A DNA stretch of 64,000 nucleotides from Pseudomonas sp. GV085 (lineage in GTDB: Bacteria; Pseudomonadota; Gammaproteobacteria; Pseudomonadales; Pseudomonadaceae), in assembly GCF_003050925.1 (NCBI RefSeq), contig NZ_QAOV01000005.1:124001-188000 (forward strand), read 5' to 3'. The translations under genes were made by a program, and so were the position numbers. The notes below the pieces were generated by a model. The model saw only the letters and a program-made list of their open reading frames with translations. It was not told the DNA's origin and did not search any database. Shown here piece after piece: positions 25,358 through 35,004 of the stretch. Within the stretch, counting starts at the first letter, position 1; each line of letters starts with the position of its first letter.

Positions 25358-26734
25358 TCAGCACTCCACCGCGCTAACCGCCAACCCACCCCGCGATGTC
25401 TCTTTATATTTGTCATGCATATCGGCACCGGTATCGCGCATGGTGCGGATCACCCGGTCCAGCGAAATAAAGTGCTGGCCATCACCGCGCAATGCCATTT
25501 GCGCCGCATTGATCGCCTTCACCGCGGCAATCGCGTTGCGCTCGATGCACGGCACCTGGACCAGTCCACCCACCGGGTCGCAGGTCAGGCCGAGGTTGTG
25601 CTCCAGACCGATCTCCGCCGCGTTGCACAGTTGCTCTGGTGTGGCGCCAAGAATTTCCGCCAGCCCGGCCGCCGCCATGGCGCAGGCCGAACCGACTTCG
25701 CCCTGACAGCCGACTTCGGCACCGGAGATCGAGGCGTTCTTCTTGCACAGGATTCCCACTGCCGCCGCACTGAGGAAGTAATCCACGACATTGGCGTCGG
25801 TCACCGCTTCGCTGAACTTCATGAAGTAGTGCAGTACCGCCGGAATGATCCCCGCCGCGCCGTTGGTCGGTGCCGTGACCATGCGCCCGCCGGCGGCGTT
25901 TTCTTCATTGACCGCCAGGGCGAACAGGTTGACCCACTCCATGGCGCTCAAGGTCGAGCCGATCACGTTGGGTTTGTTCAGTTCCTGCAGGCTACGGTGC
26001 AGCTTGGCCGCACGACGGCGCACGTTCAGCCCGCCGGGCAGGATGCCTTCGTGCTTCAGGCCTTGTTCGACGCAATCCTGCATGGCGCGCCAGAGCTTCA
26101 TCAGGCCGCTGCGGATTTCGTCCTCGCTGCGCCACACCCTCTCGTTAGCCATCATTAACTCAGCCACGCGCAGCTTGTGCTTTTTGCACAGTTCCAGCAG
26201 CTCGGCCGCACTGGAAAAGTCATAAGGCAACACAGTGCGGTCGAGGTCGACGACACCGCTGGAGGCCTGAGCCTCATCGACGACAAAACCGCCGCCAACC
26301 GAATAGTAGGTGTCGCGATGCAACTCGCCATCATCACCCTCGACTATCAAGGTCATGGCGTTGGGATGGAATGGCAGGTTCTCGTCGATCAGGCGCATGT
26401 CCCGGGCCCAGATGAAGGGCACCGGCAAGCGATTGTCGAGCAGCAGCGTATCGCTCTCGCGCAGGGTGGCGATGCGGATGCCGATTTGCGACGGATCGAT
26501 CGCATCCGGCCACTCGCCCATCAGGCCCATGATCACGGCATTGTCGCTGCCGTGGCCGATACCGGTGGCCGACAAAGAGCCGAACAGCTGGACTTCGACA
26601 CGCCGTACCTGCTCGAGCAGCCCGCGCTCGCGCAGGCCCTGCACAAACAAAGCCGCCGCCCGCATGGGCCCCACGGTATGTGAACTGGAAGGGCCGATGC
26701 CGATTTTGAACAGGTCGAAAACACTGATAGCCAT
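25358..26734 (-). CDS. sdaB: L-serine ammonia-lyase, iron-sulfur type
   Basis: A 458-residue single-chain L-serine dehydratase that turns serine into pyruvate and ammonia. It ends the route glycine betaine to glycine to serine to pyruvate. Seen: [13 protein letters not shown] near residue 14 (substrate loop), and Cys in [14 protein letters not shown] and [12 protein letters not shown], the set that binds the [4Fe-4S] cluster. The start at 26734 (MAISVFDLF) has AGGAG upstream and matches the family; the longer frame adds 23 residues of low complexity. Position next to gbdR and cbcXWV fits membership in the same regulon. Confidence 0.93.
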   Translation of the reverse strand: MAISVFDLFKIGIGPSSSHTVGPMRAAALFVQGLRERGLLEQVRRVEVQLFGSLSATGIGHGSDNAVIMGLMGEWPDAIDPSQIGIRIATLRESDTLLLDNRLPVPFIWARDMRLIDENLPFHPNAMTLIVEGDDGELHRDTYYSVGGGFVVDEAQASSGVVDLDRTVLPYDFSSAAELLELCKKHKLRVAELMMANERVWRSEDEIRSGLMKLWRAMQDCVEQGLKHEGILPGGLNVRRRAAKLHRSLQELNKPNVIGSTLSAMEWVNLFALAVNEENAAGGRMVTAPTNGAAGIIPAVLHYFMKFSEAVTDANVVDYFLSAAAVGILCKKNASISGAEVGCQGEVGSACAMAAAGLAEILGATPEQLCNAAEIGLEHNLGLTCDPVGGLVQVPCIERNAIAAVKAINAAQMALRGDGQHFISLDRVIRTMRDTGADMHDKYKETSRGGLAVSAVEC

Positions 26735-26979
26735 TACTGCCGAACTCCTGGATGGGCCCACTGCGCACGCAAAAGCGCACGCTGACGGAGCTGCTACGCT
26801 CAAGCTGCAATCCGCCGAGATGAGCGCATCATCAAGCTTTTATCCAGTTGTTCGACGTCTCTAACCGACGCACTCATGCCCACCAGCGCCGCGTGTCTTT
26901 TACGCCGTGTTTTCGCCGTTTTTTTGCGGTTCAGAGGGGAAAATCGGGCGGAAAAAATCTGTAAACGACGTCACCGACA

Positions 26980-27021
26980 CTGGATGCGACCATCCCTGTA
27001 CTGGATACGACGCACCCTGTA
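26980..27021 (+). promoter_or_regulatory. 21 bp direct repeat, likely GbdR operator of cbcXWV
   Basis: CTGGATGCGACCATCCCTGTA (split as CTGGATGCGAC and CATCCCTGTA) is followed at once by CTGGATACGACGCACCCTGTA-type sequence, so two 21-base units lie in tandem, with most positions identical. It is about 150 bases before the cbcX start in the 435 bp sdaB-cbcX gap, where nothing else is seen. AraC-type site; the GbdR assignment is inference. Confidence 0.62.
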
Positions 27022-27169
27022 GGCGTCAGATTTTCACTGGTACATGATCATATCGACTCGATTGCAAGGCGACGTGGTAGAGCTGTCTCCAGAACGCCAC
27101 CCAACCGCAACCTATAAGTGCGGTGGTCCAGTCGGAACACTGCCAAAAAAAACACCAAGGAGTCCATCC

Positions 27170-28117
27170 ATGAAAGGTTCCCCGTCGTTGTTGTTGGCCG
27201 CCATGCTTAGTCTGCCGGTTCTGGCGCAAGCTGCAGAACCGGCGCAGTGCAGTACCGTAAACTTCTCCGATGTCGGCTGGACCGACATCACCGCGACTAC
27301 CGCGACCACCAGCGTCGTGCTCAATGCCCTTGGCTACAAGACCAAGACCACCATGATTTCCGTGCCCGTGACCTACAAGTCCCTGGCCGACGGCAAGAAC
27401 ATGGACGTGTTCCTGGGCAACTGGATGCCGACCATGGAAAACGACATCAAGGCTTACCGCGATGCCGGCACCGTGGAGACCGTGCGTACCAACCTCAAGG
27501 GCGCCAAGTACACCCTCGCCGTCCCCCAGGCGCTGTACGACAAGGGCCTGCATGACTTCGCCGACATCGCCAAATTCAAGAAGGAACTCGATGGCAAGAT
27601 CTACGGCATCGAGCCTGGCAACGACGGCAACCGCCTGATCCAGTCGATGATCGACAAGAACGCCTTCGGCCTCAAGGACGCCGGCTTCAAGGTCGTCGAG
27701 TCCAGCGAAGCCGGCATGCTGTCGCAGGTCGACCGCGCGCAGAAACGCGACACCGCCGTGGTGTTCCTCGGCTGGGCGCCGCACCCGATGAACAAGCGTT
27801 TCAAGATTCAATACCTGACCGGTGGTGATGACTTCTTCGGCCCGGACTTCGGTGCCGCCACCGTGGCGACCAACACCCGCAAGGGTTATGCGCAGGAGTG
27901 CAGCAACGTCGGCCAGTTGCTGAAGAACCTGGAGTTCACCGTCGACATGGAAAGTGAACTGATGGGCAACATCCTGGACGACAAGATGAAGCCTGACGCG
28001 GCCGCCAAGGCCTGGCTGAAAAAGAATCCACAGGTGCTCGATACCTGGCTCGCTGGCGTGACCACCATTGACGGTAAACCTGGCCTGGAGGCCGTGAAAG
28101 CCAAAGTGACGCCTTGA
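27170..28117 (+). CDS. cbcX: Choline-binding protein of the ABC transporter
   Basis: CbcX (315 residues; also called ChoX) is the periplasmic choline receptor. Seen: a signal peptide (about 1-22, LPVLAQAA), VGWTDITATTATTSVVLNA, a LGNWMPTMEN loop and [10 protein letters not shown], with the aromatic residues that cage trimethylammonium. It is a paralogue of CaiX and is followed by the permease and ATPase genes it serves. AAGGAG lies 8 bases before ATG 27170; an upstream in-frame ATG at 27044 would add 42 residues before the signal peptide and is rejected. Confidence 0.94.
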   Translation: MKGSPSLLLAAMLSLPVLAQAAEPAQCSTVNFSDVGWTDITATTATTSVVLNALGYKTKTTMISVPVTYKSLADGKNMDVFLGNWMPTMENDIKAYRDAGTVETVRTNLKGAKYTLAVPQALYDKGLHDFADIAKFKKELDGKIYGIEPGNDGNRLIQSMIDKNAFGLKDAGFKVVESSEAGMLSQVDRAQKRDTAVVFLGWAPHPMNKRFKIQYLTGGDDFFGPDFGAATVATNTRKGYAQECSNVGQLLKNLEFTVDMESELMGNILDDKMKPDAAAKAWLKKNPQVLDTWLAGVTTIDGKPGLEAVKAKVTP

Positions 28118-28194
28118 ATTAGGGAGCATCGCTTATGCCGGACGGCCCACACCGTCCGGGCTGTTAATTACCTTGCATGCGGACGTTCACTACC

Positions 28195-29040
28195 ATGCTG
28201 ATTGATCAGAAAATACCCCTAGGCCAGTACATCGCGGGCTTTGTTGAATGGTTGACGCAACACGGCGCCAGCACCTTCGACGCAATCGCCGTGTCTCTGG
28301 AAACGATGATCCACGGCGTGACCTTTGCGCTGACCTGGTTCAACCCGCTGGCACTGATCGGCCTAATCGCACTACTGGCACATTTCATTCAACGTAAATG
28401 GGGTCTGACCGCGTTTGTCGTTGCCTCCTTTCTGCTGATCCTCAATCTGGGGTACTGGCAGGAAACCATGGAAACCCTCGCCCAGGTGATGTTCGCCACC
28501 CTGGTCTGCGTGGTCATCGGCGTGCCGCTGGGCATCGTCGCCGCGCACAAGCCGATGTTCTATACTTTAATGCGTCCGGTACTCGATCTGATGCAGACCG
28601 TACCGACTTTCGTGTACCTCATTCCTACCCTCACCCTCTTCGGGCTGGGTGTGGTCCCGGGCCTGATCTCCACGGTGGTGTTCGCGATTGCCGCGCCCAT
28701 CCGCCTGACTTACCTGGGTATCCGCGATGTACCGGAAGAATTGATGGACGCCGGCAAGGCCTTTGGCTGCTCGCGCCGTCAGCTGCTCTCGCGGATCGAA
28801 CTGCCCCACGCCATGCCAAGCATTGCGGCAGGCATCACCCAGTGCATCATGCTGTCCCTTTCGATGGTGGTGATCGCCGCACTGGTGGGCGCCGATGGCC
28901 TGGGCAAACCGGTGGTCAACGCACTGAACACTGCTGATATCGCCCTGGGCTTCGAAGCAGGCCTGGCGATCGTACTGCTGGCGATCATGCTCGACCGTAT
29001 CTGCAAACAACCCGACGCCAAAGTAGGGGGTGACGCATGA
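28195..29040 (+). CDS. cbcW: Choline ABC transporter permease
   Basis: CbcW (281 residues) is the membrane part of the choline, betaine and carnitine importer. It has several hydrophobic helices (from about 45 on) and the BPD-type coupling loop EELMDAGKAFGCSRRQLLSRIELPHAMPSI. The start at 28195 (MLIDQKIPLGQ) is preferred over 28177 since the first six residues are atypical. It ends within the first codons of cbcV (ATGA overlap). Homologous to ProW/OpuAB. Confidence 0.92.
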   Translation: MLIDQKIPLGQYIAGFVEWLTQHGASTFDAIAVSLETMIHGVTFALTWFNPLALIGLIALLAHFIQRKWGLTAFVVASFLLILNLGYWQETMETLAQVMFATLVCVVIGVPLGIVAAHKPMFYTLMRPVLDLMQTVPTFVYLIPTLTLFGLGVVPGLISTVVFAIAAPIRLTYLGIRDVPEELMDAGKAFGCSRRQLLSRIELPHAMPSIAAGITQCIMLSLSMVVIAALVGADGLGKPVVNALNTADIALGFEAGLAIVLLAIMLDRICKQPDAKVGGDA

Positions 29041-30218
29041 GCATTATTCGCTTCGATAACGTTGACGTTATCTTCTCCAAGGATCCACGCGAGGCGCTCA
29101 AGCTGCTGGATCAGGGCATGACCCGTAACGAGATCCTGAAAAAGACCGGGCAGATTGTCGGCGTTGAAAAAGCCAGCCTGGATATCGAAAAAGGTGAAAT
29201 CTGCGTACTGATGGGCCTGTCCGGCTCCGGCAAGTCCAGCCTGCTGCGCTGCATCAACGGCCTCAACACTGTCAGCCGTGGCAAGTTGTTCGTCGAGCAC
29301 GAAGGCAAGCAGATCGACATCGCGTCCTGCAGCCCCGCCGAACTGAAAATGATGCGCACCAAGCGCATTGCGATGGTGTTCCAGAAGTTCGCCCTGATGC
29401 CCTGGCTGACCGTTCGCGAAAACATCAGCTTCGGCCTGGAAATGCAGGGTCGTCCCGAGAAAGAACGACGCAAACTGGTGGACGAAAAGCTTGAGCTGGT
29501 GGGCCTGGCCCAGTGGCGCAACAAGAAACCCGATGAGTTGTCCGGTGGTATGCAGCAACGCGTGGGCCTGGCCCGTGCCCTGGCGATGGACGCTGACATT
29601 CTGCTGATGGACGAACCGTTCTCGGCACTCGACCCGCTGATCCGTCAGGGCCTGCAAGACGAACTGCTGGAACTGCAACGCAAGCTGCACAAGACCATCG
29701 TCTTCGTGAGCCACGACCTTGATGAAGCGCTGAAACTCGGCAGCCGTATCGCGATCATGAAAGACGGCCGGATCATCCAGTACAGCAAGCCGGAAGAAAT
29801 CGTCCTCAACCCTGCGGACGACTACGTGCGGACCTTCGTGGCTCACACCAACCCGCTGAACGTACTGTGCGGTCGCAGCCTGATGCGCACCCTGGACAAC
29901 TGCAAACGTATCAACGGTTCGGTATGCCTGGATCCGGGCGGCGATTCGTGGCTGGACCTGGCCGAGGGCAACACCATCAAGGGCGCTCGCCAGAACGGGT
30001 CTGCCCTGGACTTGCAGAACTGGGTACCGGGTCAGGCCGTTGAAGGCCTGGGTCGTCGACCAACCCTGGTGGACTCGAACATCGGCATGCGCGATGCGCT
30101 GCAGATTCGTTATCAGACCGGCAACAAACTGGTGCTGCACGACAACAACAACAAGGTGGTGGGGATTCTCGGCGACAGCGAGCTGTATCACGCGCTGCTC
30201 GGCAAGAACCTGGGGTAA
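29037..30218 (+). CDS. cbcV: Choline ABC transporter ATP-binding subunit
   Basis: CbcV (393 residues) hydrolyses ATP to drive uptake through CbcW. Seen: Walker A GLSGSGKS at 60-67, signature LSGGMQQ at 168-174, Walker B ILLMDEP at 188-194, and SHDLDEAL. The C-terminal 120 residues resemble the CBS-like regulatory region of OpuAA/ProV transporters, so activity may respond to ionic strength. Its ATG overlaps the cbcW stop by four bases. A clear terminator follows the stop. Confidence 0.94.
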   Translation: MSIIRFDNVDVIFSKDPREALKLLDQGMTRNEILKKTGQIVGVEKASLDIEKGEICVLMGLSGSGKSSLLRCINGLNTVSRGKLFVEHEGKQIDIASCSPAELKMMRTKRIAMVFQKFALMPWLTVRENISFGLEMQGRPEKERRKLVDEKLELVGLAQWRNKKPDELSGGMQQRVGLARALAMDADILLMDEPFSALDPLIRQGLQDELLELQRKLHKTIVFVSHDLDEALKLGSRIAIMKDGRIIQYSKPEEIVLNPADDYVRTFVAHTNPLNVLCGRSLMRTLDNCKRINGSVCLDPGGDSWLDLAEGNTIKGARQNGSALDLQNWVPGQAVEGLGRRPTLVDSNIGMRDALQIRYQTGNKLVLHDNNNKVVGILGDSELYHALLGKNLG

Positions 30219-30231
30219 GGCAACAGAAACG

Positions 30232-30261
30232 AAAACGCCGCGAGAGATCGCGGCGTTTTTG
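30232..30261 (+). terminator. Terminator of cbcXWV
   Basis: AAAACGCCGCGA, loop GAGA-type, TCGCGGCGTTTTTG: a GC-rich stem of about 11 bp with a T-run, 14 bases after the cbcV stop. It is symmetrical and could also act towards betT. Confidence 0.9.
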
Positions 30262-30292
30262 TTTGAACCCATTGCTTGAATCACCGCCACCT

Positions 30293-30373
30293 CTGTAGGA
30301 GCTGGCTTGCCAGCGAAGGCGGCGCGTCAGACACACCGCGGTGGATCCTTCGCTGGCAAGCCAGCTCCTACAA
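30293..30373. repeat. REPIN
   Basis: Inverted pair of the GCTGGCTTGCCAGC type between the cbcV terminator and the betT stop. Confidence 0.85.
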
Positions 30374-30401
30374 GCTATGCGCTGCAACAGGTTTCGTTCA
30401 C

Positions 30402-32399
30402 TCAGCTATAGACGCGGCCAAGGAGCTGCCGATGGCTTTCAAACTGATCGAGCACATCACGGGTGATCTGATCCTGGGTGAAGCCCATCAAGTCGTAGTC
30501 CTGGCTGCCGTTATGCAGATACACCTCGGCACGGTAGTAACGCTGACGCGCCTCATCGGACTGAGCCGATTCGGTCGGTGTGGCCAGGTACCCGTCCAGG
30601 CTGACTTCGTAGACGAAAGGATTGCCCTCTTCCATCTCGACCCGCACGCCCATGCAGCGCTTGGACTTGCCCAGCAGCGTCTGCACTTGCAGACCTCGAG
30701 CACGCATTTGCACCGTCGCATCTTCCAGCGCCGGGCTAACGTGCTTGTCCATGAAACGCTGCACGACCGACTGGTTCGGTTGCAGGTCCAGTTGGGTCAA
30801 CCGCTCGCTGAAGCCACGACGACCGCGTGCCGCCAACTCGGCTTGTTCCTGTTCGATCTGCACATCCTGGCGCATGGCCTTGTGCAAGCCAAACATGAAG
30901 AACACCAGCACCACCGAGAACGGCAGACCGGCCAGCACCACCATGGTTTGCATGGCTTCGAAGTTGCCGGCGAACAGCAGGCCGATGGTCACCAGGGTGA
31001 TCACCGCCGACCAGAAGATCCGCAGCCAGTGCGGTGCGTCTTCGTCGACATTGCCGCCCTTGCAGGACAGGTTGGCCATCATCACCGCGCCGGAATCCGC
31101 CGGGGTCAGGAACAGCACAAAACCGACAAAGATCGACACGCCGATCACCACTTTCGACGCCGGGTAATGCTCAAGCAACTGGTAGATCGCCATGGACGGC
31201 TGTTCCAGCGCCGTCTTCCCGAGCTCTACCGCCCCGTGGTTCATCACCAGGTCCAGGGCCGAGTTGCCGAAGATCGACAGCCACGCCAGAGTGAAGCCCA
31301 GCGGAATCAGCAGCACGCCGGCGACCAGCTCGCGCACCGTGCGACCACGGGAAATACGCGCGATGAACATGCCCACGAATGGCGCCCAGGAAATCCACCA
31401 GGCCCAGTAGAACAGGGTCCACAGGCCCAGCCAGCGGTCGGACTTCTCACTGTCGCCTTCGTACACATAGAGGTCGAAAGTCTTCAGCACCACGCCGTTC
31501 AGGTAGTCACCGACGTTCTGCACGAAGCCGTTGAGCAGATGCAGGGTCGGGCCAAACAACAGGACGAAAATCAGCAGGCCGCTGAACAGCACGATGTTGA
31601 GGTTGGACAGACGACGGATGCCGTTTTCCACGCCCGACACGGCAGCGATGGTCGCCACGGTGCTCATCACGATGATCACGATCAGCAGGTTGGTGTTGCT
31701 GTGCTCCATGCCGAACAGGTTTTCCAGCCCCGACGACACTTGCAGCGAACCAATCCCCAGATTGGTCACCAGACCCAGCAGGGTCACGAACATGCCAAAA
31801 CCGTCCACCGCATGCCCGGCCGCGCCCTTGACCCAACGCTCGCCCACCAGCGGATACAGCGCCGAACGCAACGCCAACGGCTGGTTATGACGGTAAGCAA
31901 AATAGGCAACGGCCAGACCGACCAGTGCGTAAATCGCCCAGCCGTGCAGGCCCCAGTGCAGGAATGTCAGCTGAACGGCCTGACGGGCGGCAAGGTTGCT
32001 GCCGGCCACACCTTCCGGTGGGTTGAAGTAGTGGTCCAGCGGCTCGGAAGCACCGAAGTACAGCAACGAGATGCCGATACCCGACGAAAACAGCATCCCC
32101 GCCCAGGCGCCATAGCTGAAGTCCGGGGTGTCGTCCTTGCTGCCGAGCTTGAGTTTGCCGTAGGACGAAAACGCCAGGCCAACCACAAAAACCAGATAAG
32201 CGGCGATCACCACCATGTAGTACCAGCCGAAGCTGCGGGACAACCAGGCCTGGGCAATGCCGAGCATTCTGCCGGCCTCTTGCGGGGCGATGATCAGAAT
32301 GGCGGTCAACAACAGAATCAACGCGGTAGAGGTGTAGAACACCCAACCGTTGACCGTCACCTTCTCGGGTGGGGTCTTTATTAGTGAGGCAGAACTCAT
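30402..32399 (-). CDS. betT: BCCT family choline transporter
   Basis: BetT (665 residues) imports choline with protons or sodium. The first 500 residues hold about twelve hydrophobic helices of the BCCT fold; WGLHGWAIYALVGLAVAYFA and WTLFYWAWWISWAPFVGMFI show the aromatic substrate site. A long hydrophilic C-terminal tail (about 150 residues) follows, as in osmoregulated BetT proteins. It is divergent from betI, whose operator lies in the shared control region. The other BetT types of Pseudomonas cannot be told apart from this sequence. Confidence 0.93.
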   Translation of the reverse strand: MSSASLIKTPPEKVTVNGWVFYTSTALILLLTAILIIAPQEAGRMLGIAQAWLSRSFGWYYMVVIAAYLVFVVGLAFSSYGKLKLGSKDDTPDFSYGAWAGMLFSSGIGISLLYFGASEPLDHYFNPPEGVAGSNLAARQAVQLTFLHWGLHGWAIYALVGLAVAYFAYRHNQPLALRSALYPLVGERWVKGAAGHAVDGFGMFVTLLGLVTNLGIGSLQVSSGLENLFGMEHSNTNLLIVIIVMSTVATIAAVSGVENGIRRLSNLNIVLFSGLLIFVLLFGPTLHLLNGFVQNVGDYLNGVVLKTFDLYVYEGDSEKSDRWLGLWTLFYWAWWISWAPFVGMFIARISRGRTVRELVAGVLLIPLGFTLAWLSIFGNSALDLVMNHGAVELGKTALEQPSMAIYQLLEHYPASKVVIGVSIFVGFVLFLTPADSGAVMMANLSCKGGNVDEDAPHWLRIFWSAVITLVTIGLLFAGNFEAMQTMVVLAGLPFSVVLVFFMFGLHKAMRQDVQIEQEQAELAARGRRGFSERLTQLDLQPNQSVVQRFMDKHVSPALEDATVQMRARGLQVQTLLGKSKRCMGVRVEMEEGNPFVYEVSLDGYLATPTESAQSDEARQRYYRAEVYLHNGSQDYDLMGFTQDQITRDVLDQFESHRQLLGRVYS

Positions 32400-32632
32400 G
32401 GCGCAGATGCTCCGGGCAGTGCGAGAGAAGAACGCAAGACAAACGGGTACCCGACCAATCGGTTAGTGGGCAGCCGACCGGCGGGTGATATAAAGACAGC
32501 CCGAAAAAAGCCCGAAACCCCTGGAGCGCCGCAGCGCGTAGGTTTCGAGCAGTTTCGGAAGTCGTTTTTTCCGTCGCTACATGTAGGAAAATTCTGTAGA
32601 CAGCGACGATTTGTCGCAGATCTTATTCTTTG

Positions 32633-32652
32633 TTGATTGAACGTTCAATCAA
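32633..32652 (+). promoter_or_regulatory. BetI operator, perfect 20 bp palindrome
   Basis: TTGATTGAACGTTCAATCAA is fully self-complementary and lies 70 bases before betI, in the betT-betI control region (32400-32722). A second weaker GATTGG-type sequence is at 32451-32466. TetR-type BetI is known to bind such sites and release them with choline. The rest of this gap shows nothing I recognise. Confidence 0.75.
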
Positions 32653-32722
32653 AACAAAATAGACTGGCCTTCAACCCGGTAGCCGTCCTGCGTCCACCGG
32701 AAGGCCTAAGGAGATGTGCAAG

Positions 32723-33316
32723 ATGCCCAAGGTCGGTATGCAACCCATCCGCCGCCAGCAATTGATCGAAGCCACTTTGCAGGCCGTCGATCGGGTCGGA
32801 ATGGGGGACGCCAGCATTGCGCTGATCGCCCGCTTGGCCGGTGTCTCGAACGGCATCATCAGTCACTACTTTCAGGACAAGAATGGCCTGATCGCCGCCA
32901 CCATGGGGCACCTGATGACGGTCCTGAGCGAGAGCGTCACCGCGCGCCGACAGGCGCTGAAAGATGACAGCCCCCGGGCGCATCTGCAGGTGATCATCGA
33001 AGGCAACTTCGACGCCAGCCAGGTCAATGGCCCGGCAATGAAAACCTGGCTGGCCTTCTGGGCCACCAGCATGCACCAGCCGTCTTTGCACAGGTTGCAG
33101 CGGATCAACGATCACCGTCTGTATTCCAACCTGTGCTGCCAGTTCCGCCGTGTGCTGCCGCTCAATGATGCGCGCAGTGCCGCCCGGGGCCTGGCAGCGT
33201 TGATCGACGGTTTGTGGTTGCGCGGCGCGCTGTCGGGAGATGCTTTCGACACTGAGCAGGCGCAACGGATCGCTTACGAATACATGGATACACAACTGGC
33301 CAAGCGGGTGAGTTAG
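32723..33316 (+). CDS. betI: TetR-family choline-responsive repressor
   Basis: BetI (197 residues) represses betT and the betIBA operon in the absence of choline. The HTH is in the N-terminus ([28 protein letters not shown], about 31-58). The remaining helices form the ligand domain with Trp and Tyr. ATG 32723 has AAGGAG 9 bases upstream. It is the first gene of betI-betB-betA; gaps to betB (62 bp) and betA (153 bp) are open enough for separate control. Confidence 0.94.
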   Translation: MPKVGMQPIRRQQLIEATLQAVDRVGMGDASIALIARLAGVSNGIISHYFQDKNGLIAATMGHLMTVLSESVTARRQALKDDSPRAHLQVIIEGNFDASQVNGPAMKTWLAFWATSMHQPSLHRLQRINDHRLYSNLCCQFRRVLPLNDARSAARGLAALIDGLWLRGALSGDAFDTEQAQRIAYEYMDTQLAKRVS

Positions 33317-33378
33317 AGCACACATAAACGCTCAACCACCGGACCGTGCCAACCACTTAATGCTCTTGCGAGGACTCT

Positions 33379-34851
33379 ATGGCCCGTTTCGAACTGCAAA
33401 AACTCTACATCGATGGCGCTTACAGTGACGCCAGCAGCGACGCCACTTTCGAAGCCATCAACCCGGCTAACGGTGAAGTCCTCGCAACAGTACAACGTGC
33501 GACCAAGGAAGACGTCGAGCGCGCTGTGGTCAGTGCCGAAAAGGGCCAGAAAATCTGGGCTGCAATGACCGCGATGGAGCGTTCGCGCATCCTGCGTCGT
33601 GCCGTGGAAATCCTGCGCGAGCGCAACGACGAACTGGCCGCCCTGGAAACCCTGGACACCGGCAAGGCCTACTCCGAAACCCGCTACGTCGACATCGTCA
33701 CCGGTGCTGACGTGCTGGAGTACTACGCTGGCCTGGTACCGGCCATCGAAGGCGAGCAGATCCCGCTGCGCACCACTTCGTTCGTCTACACCCGTCGCGA
33801 GCCGCTGGGCATCGTGGCCGGTATCGGCGCGTGGAACTACCCGATCCAGATCGCCCTGTGGAAATCCGCACCTGCCCTGGCGGCCGGTAACGCGATGATC
33901 TTCAAGCCAAGTGAAGTCACCTCGCTGACCACCCTGAAACTGGCCGAGATCTACACCGAAGCCGGCGTGCCAAACGGCGTGTTCAACGTCCTGACCGGCA
34001 GCGGCCGCGAAGTCGGCACCTGGCTGACCGAGCACCCGCGCATCGAGAAAGTCTCCTTCACCGGCGGCACCGATACCGGCAAGAAAGTCATGGCCAGCGC
34101 TTCGGCTTCGTCGCTCAAGGACGTGACCATGGAACTGGGCGGCAAATCCCCGCTGATCATCTGCGACGACGCCGACCTCGATCGCGCTGCCGACACCGCG
34201 ATGATGGCCAACTTCTACAGCTCCGGCCAGGTCTGCACCAACGGCACTCGCGTGTTCGTACCGGCTCACCTGAAAACCGCTTTCGAAGCCAAAATCGTTG
34301 AGCGCGTTGCGCGCATCCGCGTCGGCAACCCGGAAGACGAAAACACCAACTTCGGCCCACTGGTCAGCTTCGCCCACATGGAAAGCGTGCTGGGCTACAT
34401 CGCCAAGGGCAAGGAAGAAGGCGCCCGCGTCCTGTGCGGCGGCGAACGCCTGACCGACGGCGAATTCGCCAAGGGTGCGTTCGTGGCCCCGACCGTGTTC
34501 ACCGACTGCACCGACGACATGACCATCGTGCGTGAAGAAATCTTTGGCCCGGTGATGGCGATCCTCACCTACGAAACCGAAGAAGAAGTGATCCGTCGCG
34601 CCAACGACACCGACTTCGGCCTGGCCGCCGGTATCGTCACCCGCGACCTGAACCGCGCGCACCGCGTGATTCATCAACTGGAAGCCGGTATCTGCTGGAT
34701 CAACGCCTGGGGCGAGTCCGACGCGAAGATGCCGGTTGGCGGCTACAAGCAGTCGGGTGTCGGCCGTGAGAACGGCATCAGCTCGCTGAACAACTTCACC
34801 CGCATCAAATCGGTACAGGTCGAGCTGGGCGATTACGTCTCGGTGTTCTAA
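33379..34851 (+). CDS. betB: Betaine aldehyde dehydrogenase
   Basis: BetB (490 residues) oxidises betaine aldehyde to glycine betaine with NAD(P)+. Seen: WNYPIQIA and the nucleotide pocket, [10 protein letters not shown] with the general base Glu, [13 protein letters not shown] with the nucleophilic Cys near 286, and the C-terminal EIFGPVM and [17 protein letters not shown]. Length equals that of the family. GAGGA lies before the start. Confidence 0.96.
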   Translation: MARFELQKLYIDGAYSDASSDATFEAINPANGEVLATVQRATKEDVERAVVSAEKGQKIWAAMTAMERSRILRRAVEILRERNDELAALETLDTGKAYSETRYVDIVTGADVLEYYAGLVPAIEGEQIPLRTTSFVYTRREPLGIVAGIGAWNYPIQIALWKSAPALAAGNAMIFKPSEVTSLTTLKLAEIYTEAGVPNGVFNVLTGSGREVGTWLTEHPRIEKVSFTGGTDTGKKVMASASASSLKDVTMELGGKSPLIICDDADLDRAADTAMMANFYSSGQVCTNGTRVFVPAHLKTAFEAKIVERVARIRVGNPEDENTNFGPLVSFAHMESVLGYIAKGKEEGARVLCGGERLTDGEFAKGAFVAPTVFTDCTDDMTIVREEIFGPVMAILTYETEEEVIRRANDTDFGLAAGIVTRDLNRAHRVIHQLEAGICWINAWGESDAKMPVGGYKQSGVGRENGISSLNNFTRIKSVQVELGDYVSVF

Positions 34852-34881
34852 CCCCGAGTCTTGTATTGCCTGCGAGGCCCC

Positions 34882-34948
34882 CTTCGCGGGCAAGCCCGCT
34901 CCTACAAAGGGCAGCGCATGACCTGTAGGAACTGGCTTGCCAGCGAAT
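34882..34948. repeat. REPIN between betB and betA
   Basis: Mixed inverted pair (CTTCGCGGGCAAGCCCGCTC and TGTAGGAACTGGCTTGCCAG) inside the bet operon, the only non-coding structure between the two genes. Confidence 0.8.
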
Positions 34949-35004
34949 CGAGTGCGCAGCACTCGTCAGGCCTGACCTGACCAACTTCAAAGAGGGTGCA
35001 TTCA

